In this document: piece by piece, positions 1-8,630 of the stretch
Layout of the letters: each line of letters starts with the position of its first letter
Position numbering within the stretch: position 1 is the first letter of the stretch
Source of the DNA: Aldehydirespirator sp965200005
Lineage (GTDB): Bacteria > Actinomycetota > Acidimicrobiia > Acidimicrobiales > Aldehydirespiratoraceae
Assembly (NCBI GenBank): GCA_965200005.1
Contig: OZ241331.1
Coordinates: 620,001 to 684,000, forward strand
Reading direction: 5' to 3'
DNA length: 64,000 nucleotides
Notes under the pieces: generated by a model
What the model was told of the DNA's origin: nothing
Database searches by the model: none
Seen by the model: the letters and a program-made list of their open reading frames with translations, nothing else
Translations under genes and position numbers: made by a program

Positions 1-266
1 TCGACGTGGCGCTCGTCGGGATCCTCTTCCTCGTTGAGATTCTCAAGCAGCAGCACACGAGCGTCGTGCCAATCGCACAACCCGTACATGATCCCCGAGT
101 AGCGAGAGGCGTTGCTGACAAAGTTGTAGTGCTGCTGGCAATACGCCTTCATGGCCTCGGGGCGCAACTCCCCGGCCGCCCAAGTCTTGAAGAACGGGTG
201 GTTCTTCGAGTGCCACTCGTTGCGCGCTTCTTCTAGTGCCTGTCGATATTCGGCTGGTCCGAGCAT
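1..266 (-). CDS. TenA/PqqC-like iron-dependent oxidoreductase family protein, C-terminus beyond window edge
   Basis: A leftward reading frame is open from an ATG at 266 to the window edge, giving 88 residues without a stop. A good ribosome site (GGGAGG) lies about 8 bases upstream of this ATG. The protein starts MLGPAEYRQALEEARNEW and contains HPFFKTWAAGEL and a QQHYNF segment, the typical opening of the TenA/PqqC-like helical fold, where related proteins act on small cofactor or amine substrates, often with a di-iron site. Only the N-terminal third is here, so substrate and metal ligands cannot be judged. It reads in the same direction as the aldehyde dehydrogenase that ends 88 bases upstream of its start, and the two may be co-transcribed. 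Confidence 0.7.
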   Translation of the reverse strand, partial: MLGPAEYRQALEEARNEWHSKNHPFFKTWAAGELRPEAMKAYCQQHYNFVSNASRYSGIMYGLCDWHDARVLLLENLNEEEDPDERHV

Positions 267-353
267 CGGACTACCTCCCAAGTTGTGTGGTCTGTTGTCG
301 TACTTGTTGTGGTTGGCGGACTTGTTGCGTATAGCGAGCCCAACAACCTGCTG

Positions 354-1805
354 CTAGGAGCGCAGATAGACAGTCTTGGTTCGAGTGAAAAAGTCCAGCG
401 ATGACTCTCCTCCCTCTGCCCAACCTGCGCCGGAGTGCCCGTAGCCCTCAAAGGGCACGTGAAACGGCACGCCTGTGAGCGGTGAGTTGACTTTCACCGT
501 GCCGGCGTTGGATCCCAGCCAGAAACGGCGTGCGACAGAAATGTCTGACGTGACAATGCCCGATGTCAAGCCGTAAGCGGTGGCGTTTGCCTTCTCGACG
601 GCCTCGTCGATGGTGTCGATACGTTCGACAGTTACCACCGGGCCAAATATCTCCTCAGATGTCAAGACGCCTGTGATGGGATCGACGAGCAATGCCGGTG
701 CAGTCCGTCCAGAACGCCAACCGGCCGATGGGCGCACAACGTCGCGTGCTTCGGTTTCAGCTAGCTCCACGAACTCCTCAACGCGTTGCGCCTCGGAGTC
801 GCTCACGAGAATCCCCAACTCGTCCCCACCAGAGCTGTCCGTCATTGCCATAACCCGATGCGCCAGGCAATCAAGCAGGTCTCCGAAGACGGCGGTGTGC
901 ACCAGCAAGCGACCGGCCGCAGTGCAGATCTGACCGTTGTTGCGGAAACTCGAAGCAACGATGATGTCGGCTGCCTTTTGGATGTCGGCATCGGCCCACA
1001 CGACGATGGTGTTTTTGCCGCCGAGTTCGGCTTGGAACGGGACTTCCATACGCAGGCGCCGACGGATCGCAACCGCAGCCTCATAAGAGCCCGTAAGGCT
1101 CACACCAGCTAGTTCAGGCGCCTCAAGCAGCGCTCGCTCGATCACGGAACTGCTGCCGATGGTGGCGTGAACCAGACCAGCCGGCAGGCCCGCGTCGAAC
1201 AGCGTTGCAGCAATAATCAGCCCGCTTAACCCAGCGTTGGTTGACGGCTTGAACACGACTGCATTGCCAGCAGCAAGAGCTGCAGAGAGCTTGCGAATCG
1301 GGATCGTAAACGGGAAGTTCCACGGCGTGATGAGCGCCACTACCCCAAGCGGCTCAATGATCGTGAAGATGTCCTCGTCGAAGTCGGTGCGGTAGGTAGT
1401 GCCGAGACGCCGGTAGCCGAGTTCGGCGTAATAGTCGAGAACGGCGGCGCCCTTGGTGACTTCGAACTCAGCCTCGGATGCAGGTTTGCCCATGTCCGCT
1501 AAGAGCACCGGAGCGATCTCTGCGGCTCGTTCACGGAACAGCCCGGCCGCCCGGTGCAGCACTTCAGATCGAGCGGACGGCCCTGTCGCTGCCCATGCCG
1601 GAGCGGCTGCTGCCGCTGCCGCGTATGCCTGTTGCACATCGCTGGGCCCAGCGGTTCGCATGACGGCGATGATGCTGCCGTCGCTGCGGCTCACAAGCTT
1701 TCGCTCGGGGCCTGTACCGGGCCGGATGACACCGTCGATGAGCACACCGACTTCGTCAAGATCACTGCTGCCTTCCACGGCTACTCGGTGTGGAATCAGC
1801 GTCAT
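354..1805 (-). CDS. NAD(P)-dependent aldehyde dehydrogenase
   Basis: A 483-residue aldehyde dehydrogenase of the usual family length, which oxidises an aldehyde to its carboxylate with NAD(P). The catalytic cysteine lies in NNGQICTAAGR (around residue 290) and the general-base glutamate in QAELGGKN (around 258). The cofactor-domain motif TPWNFPF is near residue 160. The start was placed at ATG 1805 because GGAGG precedes it; an upstream in-frame start would add 20 unrelated residues. It resembles semialdehyde or aromatic aldehyde dehydrogenases, but the substrate cannot be read from sequence. It faces an MFS carrier across a short region that holds a 13-bp tandem repeat, so joint regulation of import and oxidation is plausible. 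Confidence 0.9.
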   Translation of the reverse strand: MTLIPHRVAVEGSSDLDEVGVLIDGVIRPGTGPERKLVSRSDGSIIAVMRTAGPSDVQQAYAAAAAAAPAWAATGPSARSEVLHRAAGLFRERAAEIAPVLLADMGKPASEAEFEVTKGAAVLDYYAELGYRRLGTTYRTDFDEDIFTIIEPLGVVALITPWNFPFTIPIRKLSAALAAGNAVVFKPSTNAGLSGLIIAATLFDAGLPAGLVHATIGSSSVIERALLEAPELAGVSLTGSYEAAVAIRRRLRMEVPFQAELGGKNTIVVWADADIQKAADIIVASSFRNNGQICTAAGRLLVHTAVFGDLLDCLAHRVMAMTDSSGGDELGILVSDSEAQRVEEFVELAETEARDVVRPSAGWRSGRTAPALLVDPITGVLTSEEIFGPVVTVERIDTIDEAVEKANATAYGLTSGIVTSDISVARRFWLGSNAGTVKVNSPLTGVPFHVPFEGYGHSGAGWAEGGESSLDFFTRTKTVYLRS

Positions 1806-1878
1806 CGTTTCCTCCGGGTTTTGCCTAGCGATGATGTCTTCGTGGCCGCGCGCTGCTGTATACAAGGCGCCTGCCTAT

Positions 1879-1904
1879 CCTAGGCGCGCCCCCTAGGTGC
1901 GCCC
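1879..1904. promoter_or_regulatory. 13-bp tandem repeat in divergent promoter region (possible operator)
   Basis: Two abutting copies of CCTAGGCGCGCCC / CCTAGGTGCGCCC (one mismatch) lie between the divergent aldehyde dehydrogenase and MFS genes. Head-to-tail repeats here suggest a regulator binding site. The nearby GntR gene at 4574 is one candidate regulator, by proximity only. Confidence 0.35.
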
Positions 1905-1966
1905 TATTCGCGGCTTGCCGAAGCGGAACCGGCAAGCCACCAGATCTCAACGGGAGGATCCAGCGA

Positions 1967-3187
1967 GTGTCACACGGCACCAGCGGCTCAACACGCACGC
2001 AGGGTCGACTTCACGTACCTAGCAACACCAGTTTTGCTGCACTGGTCTCGGTCTCGCTGCTGGTGACCGCCGCCGCCAACCTGGCTCCGACACTTGTGAG
2101 CTCTCTAGCGGTTCAGATTCAGCAAGACCTCCAGATCGGCGAGTCTGAACTTGGACTGACGGTGAGTGCCTTCTTCTTTGTGGGAGTGCTGTCGTCGGCG
2201 CTGTCGGGTCGGCTCGTGGAGCGCATCGGGGCGGTCTACGCCCTGCGGCTTGCTGCAGCTGTCGCGGCCGTGGTGATGCTGGCCATCGGGGCTATGGCCC
2301 ACACCTGGGCGACCCTGGTTGGCCTTGTCGCTGTGGGTGGCCTGGCGAACGCCTGGGCGCAGCCTGCTGCCAATCTCTACGTGGCGCGTGGTGTGGCTGT
2401 CGAGCGTCAGGGGCTCGCGCTGGGCATCCAGAAATCTGGAATCCCGACCGCCTCGCTGCTGGCGGGCTTGGCGCTGCCGACGGTAGCGCTCACCATTGGT
2501 TGGAATTGGGCGTTTGCGCTTGGCGGCTTCCTTGCACTGGCTGTGTCGGTGGCCGTGCCTAGAGCACCTGTTGCCCGTGCATCCACAACAAAGCGGGCAC
2601 CCAAGTCTCGCAGCGTTGGCCGACCACAGCCAGATGTTTCGCTGCACCTGCTGGTGCTGGTGGCTTGCTCAACGTGTCTAGCCGCAATCGGTTCGATGGC
2701 TTTGAGTTCGTTCTTTGTGCTCTACAGCGTCGAGGTGGGCATAGATGAGGCAACTGCCGGGTTGCTGTTGATGGTGGGCAGCGTGGTCGGGATCTGTGCA
2801 CGTCTAGCCATGGGTGCCGGAGCCGATCGAAGCGCTTTGAGTCCTTGGAGCATGCTCACAGCGATGTTCGCAGTAGCAGCAGTTGCTTTCGTGGCAATGT
2901 CGCTGGACTCGATGGCAGCGTTGTTCGTGGCGATGCCGTTTGCGTTCTCGACATCATTTGCGTGGCCCGGACTGTTTCATCTGGCTGTTGTCCGATCTAA
3001 TCCGTCGGCCCCGAGTGCGGCCACCGGTCTGACAATGACGGGGAGCTTCTCTGGAGCGGTCTGCGGGCCGCTGCTCTTTGGTGTCGTGGTAGAGGCAGCC
3101 GGCTATAGCGCTGCCTGGGGACTCATGGCTGCAACCAGCGCCGCAGCCGCTACAGCAATGGGGTTGGTGTCCCGCCGCATCACATGA
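1967..3187 (+). CDS. MFS family transporter
   Basis: A 406-residue major facilitator superfamily protein with about twelve hydrophobic segments. The first half begins with a helix after residue 20 (FAALVSVSLLVTAAANL) and the loop after the second helix reads SGRLVERIGAVYAL, matching the MFS G-x-x-x-D/E-R-x-G pattern. The start is a GTG preceded by GGGAGG. It is an inner-membrane secondary carrier, and the family covers sugars, organic acids and drugs, so the substrate is unknown. Divergent placement from the aldehyde dehydrogenase suggests uptake of a precursor of that enzyme's substrate, which is inference. A 21-bp tandem repeat follows its stop codon. Confidence 0.85.
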   Translation: MSHGTSGSTRTQGRLHVPSNTSFAALVSVSLLVTAAANLAPTLVSSLAVQIQQDLQIGESELGLTVSAFFFVGVLSSALSGRLVERIGAVYALRLAAAVAAVVMLAIGAMAHTWATLVGLVAVGGLANAWAQPAANLYVARGVAVERQGLALGIQKSGIPTASLLAGLALPTVALTIGWNWAFALGGFLALAVSVAVPRAPVARASTTKRAPKSRSVGRPQPDVSLHLLVLVACSTCLAAIGSMALSSFFVLYSVEVGIDEATAGLLLMVGSVVGICARLAMGAGADRSALSPWSMLTAMFAVAAVAFVAMSLDSMAALFVAMPFAFSTSFAWPGLFHLAVVRSNPSAPSAATGLTMTGSFSGAVCGPLLFGVVVEAAGYSAAWGLMAATSAAAATAMGLVSRRIT

Positions 3188-3199
3188 TCCCGCGGGCCT

Positions 3200-3241
3200 G
3201 GCCTTGGGCGGGTTGATCTTGGCCTCGGGCGGGTTGATGTG
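3200..3241. repeat. Two-copy 21-bp tandem repeat after the MFS gene
   Basis: Two abutting 21-bp units, each containing GGGCGGGTTGAT and differing at about three positions, occupy the gap between the MFS gene and the convergent epimerase gene. No hairpin with a T-run is seen, so this is not a clear terminator. Confidence 0.5.
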
Positions 3242-3295
3242 TCGCGGCGGCGCTGCTGAACCAAGTCGGGATGCAGTGATTTGCTCATTTGCTTA

Positions 3296-4270
3296 TTAGC
3301 CAGAGAGCCAGCTCAGGTAGTCAGCAACCGCGACATCCATGGGGAAGTCAACCTGGTACCCGAGTTCGTGCTTCGAGGCGCTGAGATCCATGGGGCTTGT
3401 GGTGTTGGAGTACTTGGTCATGGAGTCTTCTTGGGTGATCTCAAGTTCGATCGGCCGTTCGGCGGCCTTCTCGATGAGGCCAATCACGTCAGCAATCGTG
3501 TGCAACTCACCCATTGAGGCGTTGTAGACCCGGTTCGGGACTTCGTCTGCTTGCACTGCTCGAACCAATGCTTGGGCTCCATCAACGGAGTAGGTGTAGT
3601 CCATTCCTTGACGGTGCAAGTCGGGCTCAGCGATCCGGTAGGTGCGCCCGAAGTAGGCGCATTCAATGAGTTGTTTGAGGAGTTTGCTGGGCCCACCTCC
3701 TGGCACGCCATGCCATGGTCCGAACACACCACCGAAACGCACCACGGCGGCGTCAAGCCCGTACGAATCGGTGTAGTTGTGACAGAGCCACTCCGATGCA
3801 AGCTTCATGGAGGCATATAGAGAGGGCGGGTATTCGCTGACGACGTTCATCACGAAGTCTTCGACTGTGTCATCGGCTGGATCGACACTCCTGCGACCCA
3901 TGGTCACAACCGTGGAGCTACAGAACACAACCCGACGAATCCCAGCCATCCGAGCTGCTTCAAGCACGTTGAGTGTGCCCATCAGGTTGACTCGCACCCC
4001 GGCCACTGGGCGCGGTATCAGGTCACGAGTCAGCAACGAGGCCGTGTGAATGATCTGGGTGACGCCGTAAGTGTCAATGGCTCTTAGCAGGTCGCCGATG
4101 TCTGAGATGTCACCTTTGACAAGATCAACGGTGCCTCCGGTGAGTCGTTCGTTGAGATTCTGTTCGCTAAAGGCCACGTCGTAGAGAACCGGACGTTCGC
4201 CATGGTCGGCAACGAGACGCGTCGCAGCCAGTGAGCCGATCATCCCGGCTCCCGTTATGAGTGTTGTCAT
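3296..4270 (-). CDS. NAD-dependent epimerase/dehydratase (extended SDR)
   Basis: A 324-residue extended short-chain dehydrogenase of the nucleotide-sugar epimerase type. The N-terminal Rossmann motif TGAGMIGS is at residues 6-13 and the catalytic YASMK motif is near 152-156, with the usual serine (FCSSTVV) about 35 residues before it. The length fits the family. These enzymes epimerise, reduce or dehydrate sugar nucleotides or related carbonyl compounds with bound NAD. Substrate residues do not point to one sugar. It starts with ATG and is divergent from a GntR regulator across a region with four 9-bp repeats, so that regulator may control it. Confidence 0.85.
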   Translation of the reverse strand: MTTLITGAGMIGSLAATRLVADHGERPVLYDVAFSEQNLNERLTGGTVDLVKGDISDIGDLLRAIDTYGVTQIIHTASLLTRDLIPRPVAGVRVNLMGTLNVLEAARMAGIRRVVFCSSTVVTMGRRSVDPADDTVEDFVMNVVSEYPPSLYASMKLASEWLCHNYTDSYGLDAAVVRFGGVFGPWHGVPGGGPSKLLKQLIECAYFGRTYRIAEPDLHRQGMDYTYSVDGAQALVRAVQADEVPNRVYNASMGELHTIADVIGLIEKAAERPIELEITQEDSMTKYSNTTSPMDLSASKHELGYQVDFPMDVAVADYLSWLSG

Positions 4271-4573
4271 CTCCGACCCCCCTGCTATTTGACGCCATTC
4301 GACTCATAGCACGCTGTCAGCGCTGTCAGCGCTGTAAGTGTTGTCAGTCAGAGCAGCTTGCTAGCTAATCGGCTTCGGTGCTGAGTCGAGCGGAGGACGT
4401 AGCACCGTGGTGGCGCCAACAGGAGGCGGCCAGCCCACGGAAAGAGGGCGCAAACTGACGCGTCCGGGCGGCGGTTGGCCAGATCCTTGCCGGACGCGCA
4501 AACCTATAGGGCAAGGCCAAGGTCCGTTTGGGCCACGTGGGGAGGGGCCACAGGCGACGGTGGAGGCCGTGCA
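4271..4573. promoter_or_regulatory. Divergent intergenic region with four 9-bp tandem repeats
   Basis: This gap of about 300 bases separates the epimerase (leftward) from the GntR regulator (rightward). Positions 4312-4347 hold four head-to-tail 9-bp units: CGCTGTCAG twice, then CGCTGTAAG and TGTTGTCAG. Such repeats are plausible regulator sites or slippage-prone spacers. I see no other gene in the gap; open frames here are overlaps of the regulator's upstream frame. Confidence 0.4.
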
Positions 4574-5236
4574 TTGGCTGCCAGCACCGACAGTAACGAG
4601 ACTCCGCTTCGAGAGGTTGTAGCGGGACGTGTACGCGCCATGATCCTTGATGGCGAGTTGCGGCCTGGAGAGCGGCTCATCGAGGGTCAACTCGCTGAGC
4701 GGCTAGGCGTAAGTCGCAATCCTGTGCGGGAGGCGATGCGGTCGCTGGAAGCTACGGGCCTCATCGAAGTCGTGCCACGCCGTGGTGCCCACGTCGCGAC
4801 GGTTGACCTCGACACCGCCCATCACATCCAGCGAGTGCGGATCCTTGTCGAGGGATATGCCGTGGCGCTGGCAGCCGAACGGCAAGACCCTGAGAGCATC
4901 GCGCGGGTACGTCGCTGCCTGGAGCGTGGTCGCCGTGCTACTGAGCGGGGGGATGCCGTGACGGCCGCAGCGTGCCATCGCGACTTTCATCTCGCGGTCG
5001 AAGATGCGGCGGGTTTGCCGTTCCTTAGGCAGGTGTTGGACCCGTTGCGCAGCCAGACCGAGTTGGTGTTTTCGGTCGTGACTGACCTTCGCGGCAACAT
5101 CACGTGGGAGGAGCATCAGGCGATTTTGGATGCCCTCGTGTCGGGTAACGCCGAGTGTGCTTCTGAGCTTGTGCGTGAGCACATCGCCAACGCTCTCGAG
5201 TCATTTGAGCACTCGATTGGAGACTCGCCAACCTAG
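4574..5236 (+). CDS. GntR-family transcriptional regulator, FadR/FCD subfamily
   Basis: A 220-residue regulator with an N-terminal winged helix (LREVVAGRVRAMILDGELRP, then ERLGVSRNPVREAMRSLEATGLI) and an all-helical FCD ligand domain over the last 130 residues (motif HRDFHLAVEDAAG, whose histidine and aspartate normally bind a metal). FCD regulators usually repress catabolic genes until a carboxylate ligand binds. The TTG start at 4574 follows GGAGG by 7 bases, and further upstream in-frame codons encode unlikely low-complexity sequence. It is divergent from the epimerase gene, and likely targets are that gene, itself and perhaps the aldehyde dehydrogenase/MFS pair. Confidence 0.85.
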   Translation: MAASTDSNETPLREVVAGRVRAMILDGELRPGERLIEGQLAERLGVSRNPVREAMRSLEATGLIEVVPRRGAHVATVDLDTAHHIQRVRILVEGYAVALAAERQDPESIARVRRCLERGRRATERGDAVTAAACHRDFHLAVEDAAGLPFLRQVLDPLRSQTELVFSVVTDLRGNITWEEHQAILDALVSGNAECASELVREHIANALESFEHSIGDSPT

Positions 5237-5253
5237 CTGCGCCGCGTCCCTGA

Positions 5254-5259
5254 CATAAT
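5254..5259 (+). promoter_or_regulatory. Possible -10 element for a leaderless MNT/HEPN transcript
   Basis: The hexamer CATAAT lies about 12 bases before the GTG start at 5272 and there is no ribosome site between them. This would fit a leaderless transcript, which is common in actinobacteria. I do not see a convincing -35 element. Confidence 0.3.
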
Positions 5260-5271
5260 TTTCAATGGTAT

Positions 5272-5781
5272 GTGTGTATTTTGAGTGAAGAGCCGGGAAG
5301 CCACACTACGCTGAATGCCGTGCCGTCAGACATCAAAGCCGGTCCAACGCTGCAAGACGCACGGCGAGCTGCCGAAGTTCTTGCTGATGAGGGAGTAGGC
5401 ATGGTGCTGGCGTATGGGTCAGTGGCTCGCCAAACGGCACATGAAGGCAGCGACATTGATCTCGTCGCGGTCTACGACGACCTCGACTACAGCTCGCGCT
5501 GGGAACTAAAGGGTCACCTACAGCACCGCTGCCGGGTAGCGACCGGACATCCGGTGGATGTCTTCGTAACCGATCAACCTGAGTGGCGATGCCGAACAAC
5601 TAGAGTTCGGAACTCGTTCGAAGCTGCGATCGCAACAGATGCCCGGCTGTTGATTTCTCGCCCGGGTCGCAATATCGAGTGGCACAAGGAGATTGGGATG
5701 CCTGCCACCGAGCGCGACGAGGCACTCGGGCGCTTATACGAGCCTATACGAGATGGCCAAATCGCTGCGACGCATGAGTAA
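5272..5781 (+). CDS. MNT-domain nucleotidyltransferase, antitoxin-like
   Basis: A 169-residue protein of the minimal nucleotidyltransferase family. The signature GSVARQTAHEGSDIDLV (near residues 45-61) has the G-S and paired aspartates of the polymerase-beta fold, and a later PVDVFV supplies the third acidic strand. In MNT/HEPN toxin-antitoxin pairs this protein neutralises the HEPN RNase, in characterised cases by adding AMP groups to it. Here the HEPN-like gene follows directly and overlaps its end. The protein is longer than a minimal MNT unit and has an extra C-terminal stretch of about 50 residues. Start choice is uncertain; GTG 5272 could be leaderless. Confidence 0.7.
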   Translation: MCILSEEPGSHTTLNAVPSDIKAGPTLQDARRAAEVLADEGVGMVLAYGSVARQTAHEGSDIDLVAVYDDLDYSSRWELKGHLQHRCRVATGHPVDVFVTDQPEWRCRTTRVRNSFEAAIATDARLLISRPGRNIEWHKEIGMPATERDEALGRLYEPIRDGQIAATHE

Positions 5782-6370
5782 ATGCATGCCGAAGGATGAC
5801 TGGGAGCGCAGTGCAGAGGCTGACAGAGACCCGGAACACTTGCGGGTGCTTCGGAAGTGGCGGCACTCTGACGTCACTGCGGCAGCCTGCATAGCCATCG
5901 AACTGAGCATCAAGGCATTGATAGCTGGTGAAGGCAAACGACGCATGCGCACGCATCACATCTGGCAGTTGCTGCCCATGCTGTCAACCGAAACTGCCGG
6001 CGCCGTGGCCCAGATCGTGGAACCACTGCGGCGCAACAGGCTGCGAGTTGAGCAGAAACACTCGTTTGATGATGTGGGCATGTGGCGTCAAGCCGACACT
6101 TACCCGGACGACTTCCCCGTCGTTAGCGCGGCGCTATTAGCCACGGTCGTCGAGGATGCGGTGTACGCAAGCGTCGAACTCGCAGAGTTCACCGTACGAA
6201 CCGTATGCATGGAAGTCGAGCACGACCCACGTGCAAAGTTCGTAGCAAACACAGTCCAACGCGCCCGCCAATCAGCCTCCCAAGTCGATGTCGTAACAGG
6301 CCTCCCAGCCCTTAACCCAACCCGCACATCTTCAAGCACGTTTCCTCAATCACGGTCTAACGATCCATAG
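5753..6370 (+). CDS. HEPN-like protein, putative RNase toxin partner of MNT
   Basis: A 205-residue, mostly helical protein that starts (ATG 5753) inside the last 10 codons of the MNT gene, an arrangement typical of translationally coupled pairs. The central helix pair (AAACIAIELSIKALIAGEGK, then RTHHIWQLLPML) matches the HEPN layout, with an arginine and histidines at the place of the R-x(4-6)-H RNase motif. HEPN toxins cleave RNA and are kept silent by the MNT partner. The last 40 residues are Ser/Thr/Pro-rich and look disordered. Assignment rests on context and helix pattern, so confidence is moderate. Confidence 0.6.
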   Translation: MAKSLRRMSKCMPKDDWERSAEADRDPEHLRVLRKWRHSDVTAAACIAIELSIKALIAGEGKRRMRTHHIWQLLPMLSTETAGAVAQIVEPLRRNRLRVEQKHSFDDVGMWRQADTYPDDFPVVSAALLATVVEDAVYASVELAEFTVRTVCMEVEHDPRAKFVANTVQRARQSASQVDVVTGLPALNPTRTSSSTFPQSRSNDP

Positions 6371-6698
6371 AAGACGGCACCGCTTGCTCGCGTTGCAACT
6401 GGGACTTCAATGTCAGTCATCTGAGCCGTTGACCCTTCGCCCTGCCCGCACACCTCGCGCAGCAACGTCGTAACAGGTCGTAACAATCTGCACGGTCGTG
6501 CCAGCCTGATCACGTGAACCTGACCCGCGACCCGTTGGATGGGTCACGATGATCCACCAAACCCTGGGGCATTGTCAGAGATCCCTTGGAGTCACTTGGC
6601 ATCATGGGGCTGCTCAGATCACAGGTTCAGTCGAGGCCGCACCGTGAAACTCGTAGTTGCCGACAGGTGGCAAAGCGGGTACGGCTGGTTTGTGTGGT
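6371..6698. other. Intergenic region of 328 bases, no gene seen
   Basis: No convincing reading frame lies between the HEPN gene and the convergent HNH gene. The motif GTCGTAACAGG occurs here once, immediately followed by a second GTCGTAACA (6468-6486), and also just upstream at 6290 inside the HEPN gene. No hairpin with a T-run was found. Confidence 0.4.
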
Positions 6699-8630
6699 TC
6701 AGCACAGTTGGGGTTGGATGAAGTCGCGTCTTGGTTTGGTAGAGCCTTGACGCTCTGTGACTACCCCTAAGCCCTCCGCAGTCGTTGACGAACCGGCGAC
6801 ACCGTTGAGTCGGACATGCGGCTCGTCGCGGGTGGCTTGAATCCCGTTCGGGATGTATTGCGCATCACCGCAGTGCGCCGTCTCGATACTGCATACCGGG
6901 TCGGACTCTTGCGCAGAGTTAAGAATCCGAGCCGGATCAGGTGTTCCTGCGTAGTCGGGGACTCGTGCCGTTCCGGGATGTTGAGGAGAGTTTGGCGTGC
7001 GGGGTGATCGAGTGGGTGGCTTGAGGGTGTAGCCGTCGTCCCTTTGCGTGACCTTCCAGTGAAACTTGTGGATGCGGTCGTGACAGGCCCAGCAGACGAG
7101 TACCAGGTTGTCGATCTGCGTTCGTTTGCATTGTCGCCATGGAACGATGTGGTGGGCTTCGCAGTCCCTGGGATCGGCTCCACAACCGACACAGGCACCG
7201 TCGCGTGCGATCAAGGCTCGCCGTTGAGCCACGCTTGGTGCCCGCTGAGTTCGAGCCTCGTATACCGGCTTGATCCCACCGGCGAACAAGACCGCGCTGA
7301 TCGCCGCGTTACAACTGAGCCGCTCAAGCACAGACCGAGGTATCGGCCCAGCGCCGACAAGTTCTGCGAGGCCACCCGGTTCACCCGACAATGCTGCAAA
7401 ATCAGCTCGCACAATGATCTCAGCACCCGTCTTGCCAGTGCCACTCTTCCCGGTATGACCAAGTCTCTGCTGGACGCTGGGACCAAAGCCTCCAGTGCCA
7501 CCAACCGATCTGGTGTAGCCCACACCCGGGCCAGCAATCAAGGAGTTGCGATCATCTCCCATGTCCGTGTCCGGTCCCGCGACGCTCAATGCAGCCGCTT
7601 CGCTGGACGACAACTTGCGTCGTCTAGTTCCCCGTCCCTGTTCACCGTTCTTGTTGCTTGCTTCGGCCCCGTTGAAGTCCGAGTCGGCTTCACTCACTGA
7701 CGACGTGCCGCTAGTTGAAGTCTTGCGGACTCGGTCGCTGCATTCGCGATCGGTGTCGGTCGTGCTCCCTGCGGAGTTGCCTCTCGGTGAGTCGTTGCGC
7801 ATTGTTTGCGAGGGTCGCCCCTGACGAATGGGCGGGCTAGCTGCTGAGTTATCTCGCGAGAGACCGCTTTGGCCTCTGGATCCCCGGTTCTTCGCGGCCT
7901 GAAGACTGGACCTGACAATGCGGTCTAGGGCGTCGGCGTTGCGTTGTGGATGTCTGCGGTCACGACGCAAGCCGCGGCGGTCCTTGAGACGCAACTCTCC
8001 GGAGATGTGTTGGATGTGACCCCGGATTCTCGAGCCCATCTCAGCATCAAAGGATCCCCGCAAATTGATTGCGCCATCTCGATCACTCCAGAAGCGCAGG
8101 TGGCGGTTGTTGTAGTTGCGTTGATGCTGTGCTTCGAGATCCGAAGCATCTTGATGACGAGCAACCCAGGCTTTGGAGTGACGCGCAAAATCATCAGCAG
8201 GCATCTCTTGTGCCATCCTCAACAACGCGTTGTCGCTGTCGACTGAACTAGCAGCAGTCTTGCGGGCAGCGTCTTCCAGAAGGTGAGCGTTAGTCAGACT
8301 CAACTTGCCTCGTTCGACTGCTTCACGCGCCGCGGGCAACGACTTGAGTTGCTTGGTGGTCTTGACTCTCCGAACTGCCTCAGGGCGAGTCAAACCCGAA
8401 GCCTGTCGCAGCACTTCAATGCCACCATCACCATGACGTTCGCTAGCTGCCAACGCTGAAGCGAGAGTTGTCTCCACCAAATCCACGTTGGTTCGCAACG
8501 CTTTAGTGAGCCCCAACGTCGAACGTATGTCCGACACGCTCGCACGATCGACCGACGACAAGATCATCCCGAGCCGATCCAATGCCTCCTGCGCCAGAGC
8601 GAACTTGGCACGACCACGATCCCGTCGCAC
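6699..8630 (-). CDS. DUF222 / HNH endonuclease domain protein (13E12-like)
   Basis: A 643-residue protein of the actinobacterial DUF222-HNH family. Residues 1-230 form the DUF222 helical region (typical RLGMILSSVDRASVSDIRS and LPAAREAVERGKLSLTNAHLL segments). Residues 250-400 are a low-complexity Ser/Arg/Gly-rich stretch unlike either flank. The HNH nuclease motif follows around 475-525: CVGCGADPRDCEAHHIVPW then NLVLVCWACHDRIHKFHW, with both zinc cysteine pairs and the catalytic histidine. The family is common in actinobacterial genomes, often in many copies, and its role is unclear. The C-terminal 100 residues are also low complexity. The GTG start at 8630 overlaps a near-palindrome (GCACATGAATGTGC at 8627-8640). 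Confidence 0.85.
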   Translation of the reverse strand: MRRDRGRAKFALAQEALDRLGMILSSVDRASVSDIRSTLGLTKALRTNVDLVETTLASALAASERHGDGGIEVLRQASGLTRPEAVRRVKTTKQLKSLPAAREAVERGKLSLTNAHLLEDAARKTAASSVDSDNALLRMAQEMPADDFARHSKAWVARHQDASDLEAQHQRNYNNRHLRFWSDRDGAINLRGSFDAEMGSRIRGHIQHISGELRLKDRRGLRRDRRHPQRNADALDRIVRSSLQAAKNRGSRGQSGLSRDNSAASPPIRQGRPSQTMRNDSPRGNSAGSTTDTDRECSDRVRKTSTSGTSSVSEADSDFNGAEASNKNGEQGRGTRRRKLSSSEAAALSVAGPDTDMGDDRNSLIAGPGVGYTRSVGGTGGFGPSVQQRLGHTGKSGTGKTGAEIIVRADFAALSGEPGGLAELVGAGPIPRSVLERLSCNAAISAVLFAGGIKPVYEARTQRAPSVAQRRALIARDGACVGCGADPRDCEAHHIVPWRQCKRTQIDNLVLVCWACHDRIHKFHWKVTQRDDGYTLKPPTRSPRTPNSPQHPGTARVPDYAGTPDPARILNSAQESDPVCSIETAHCGDAQYIPNGIQATRDEPHVRLNGVAGSSTTAEGLGVVTERQGSTKPRRDFIQPQLC

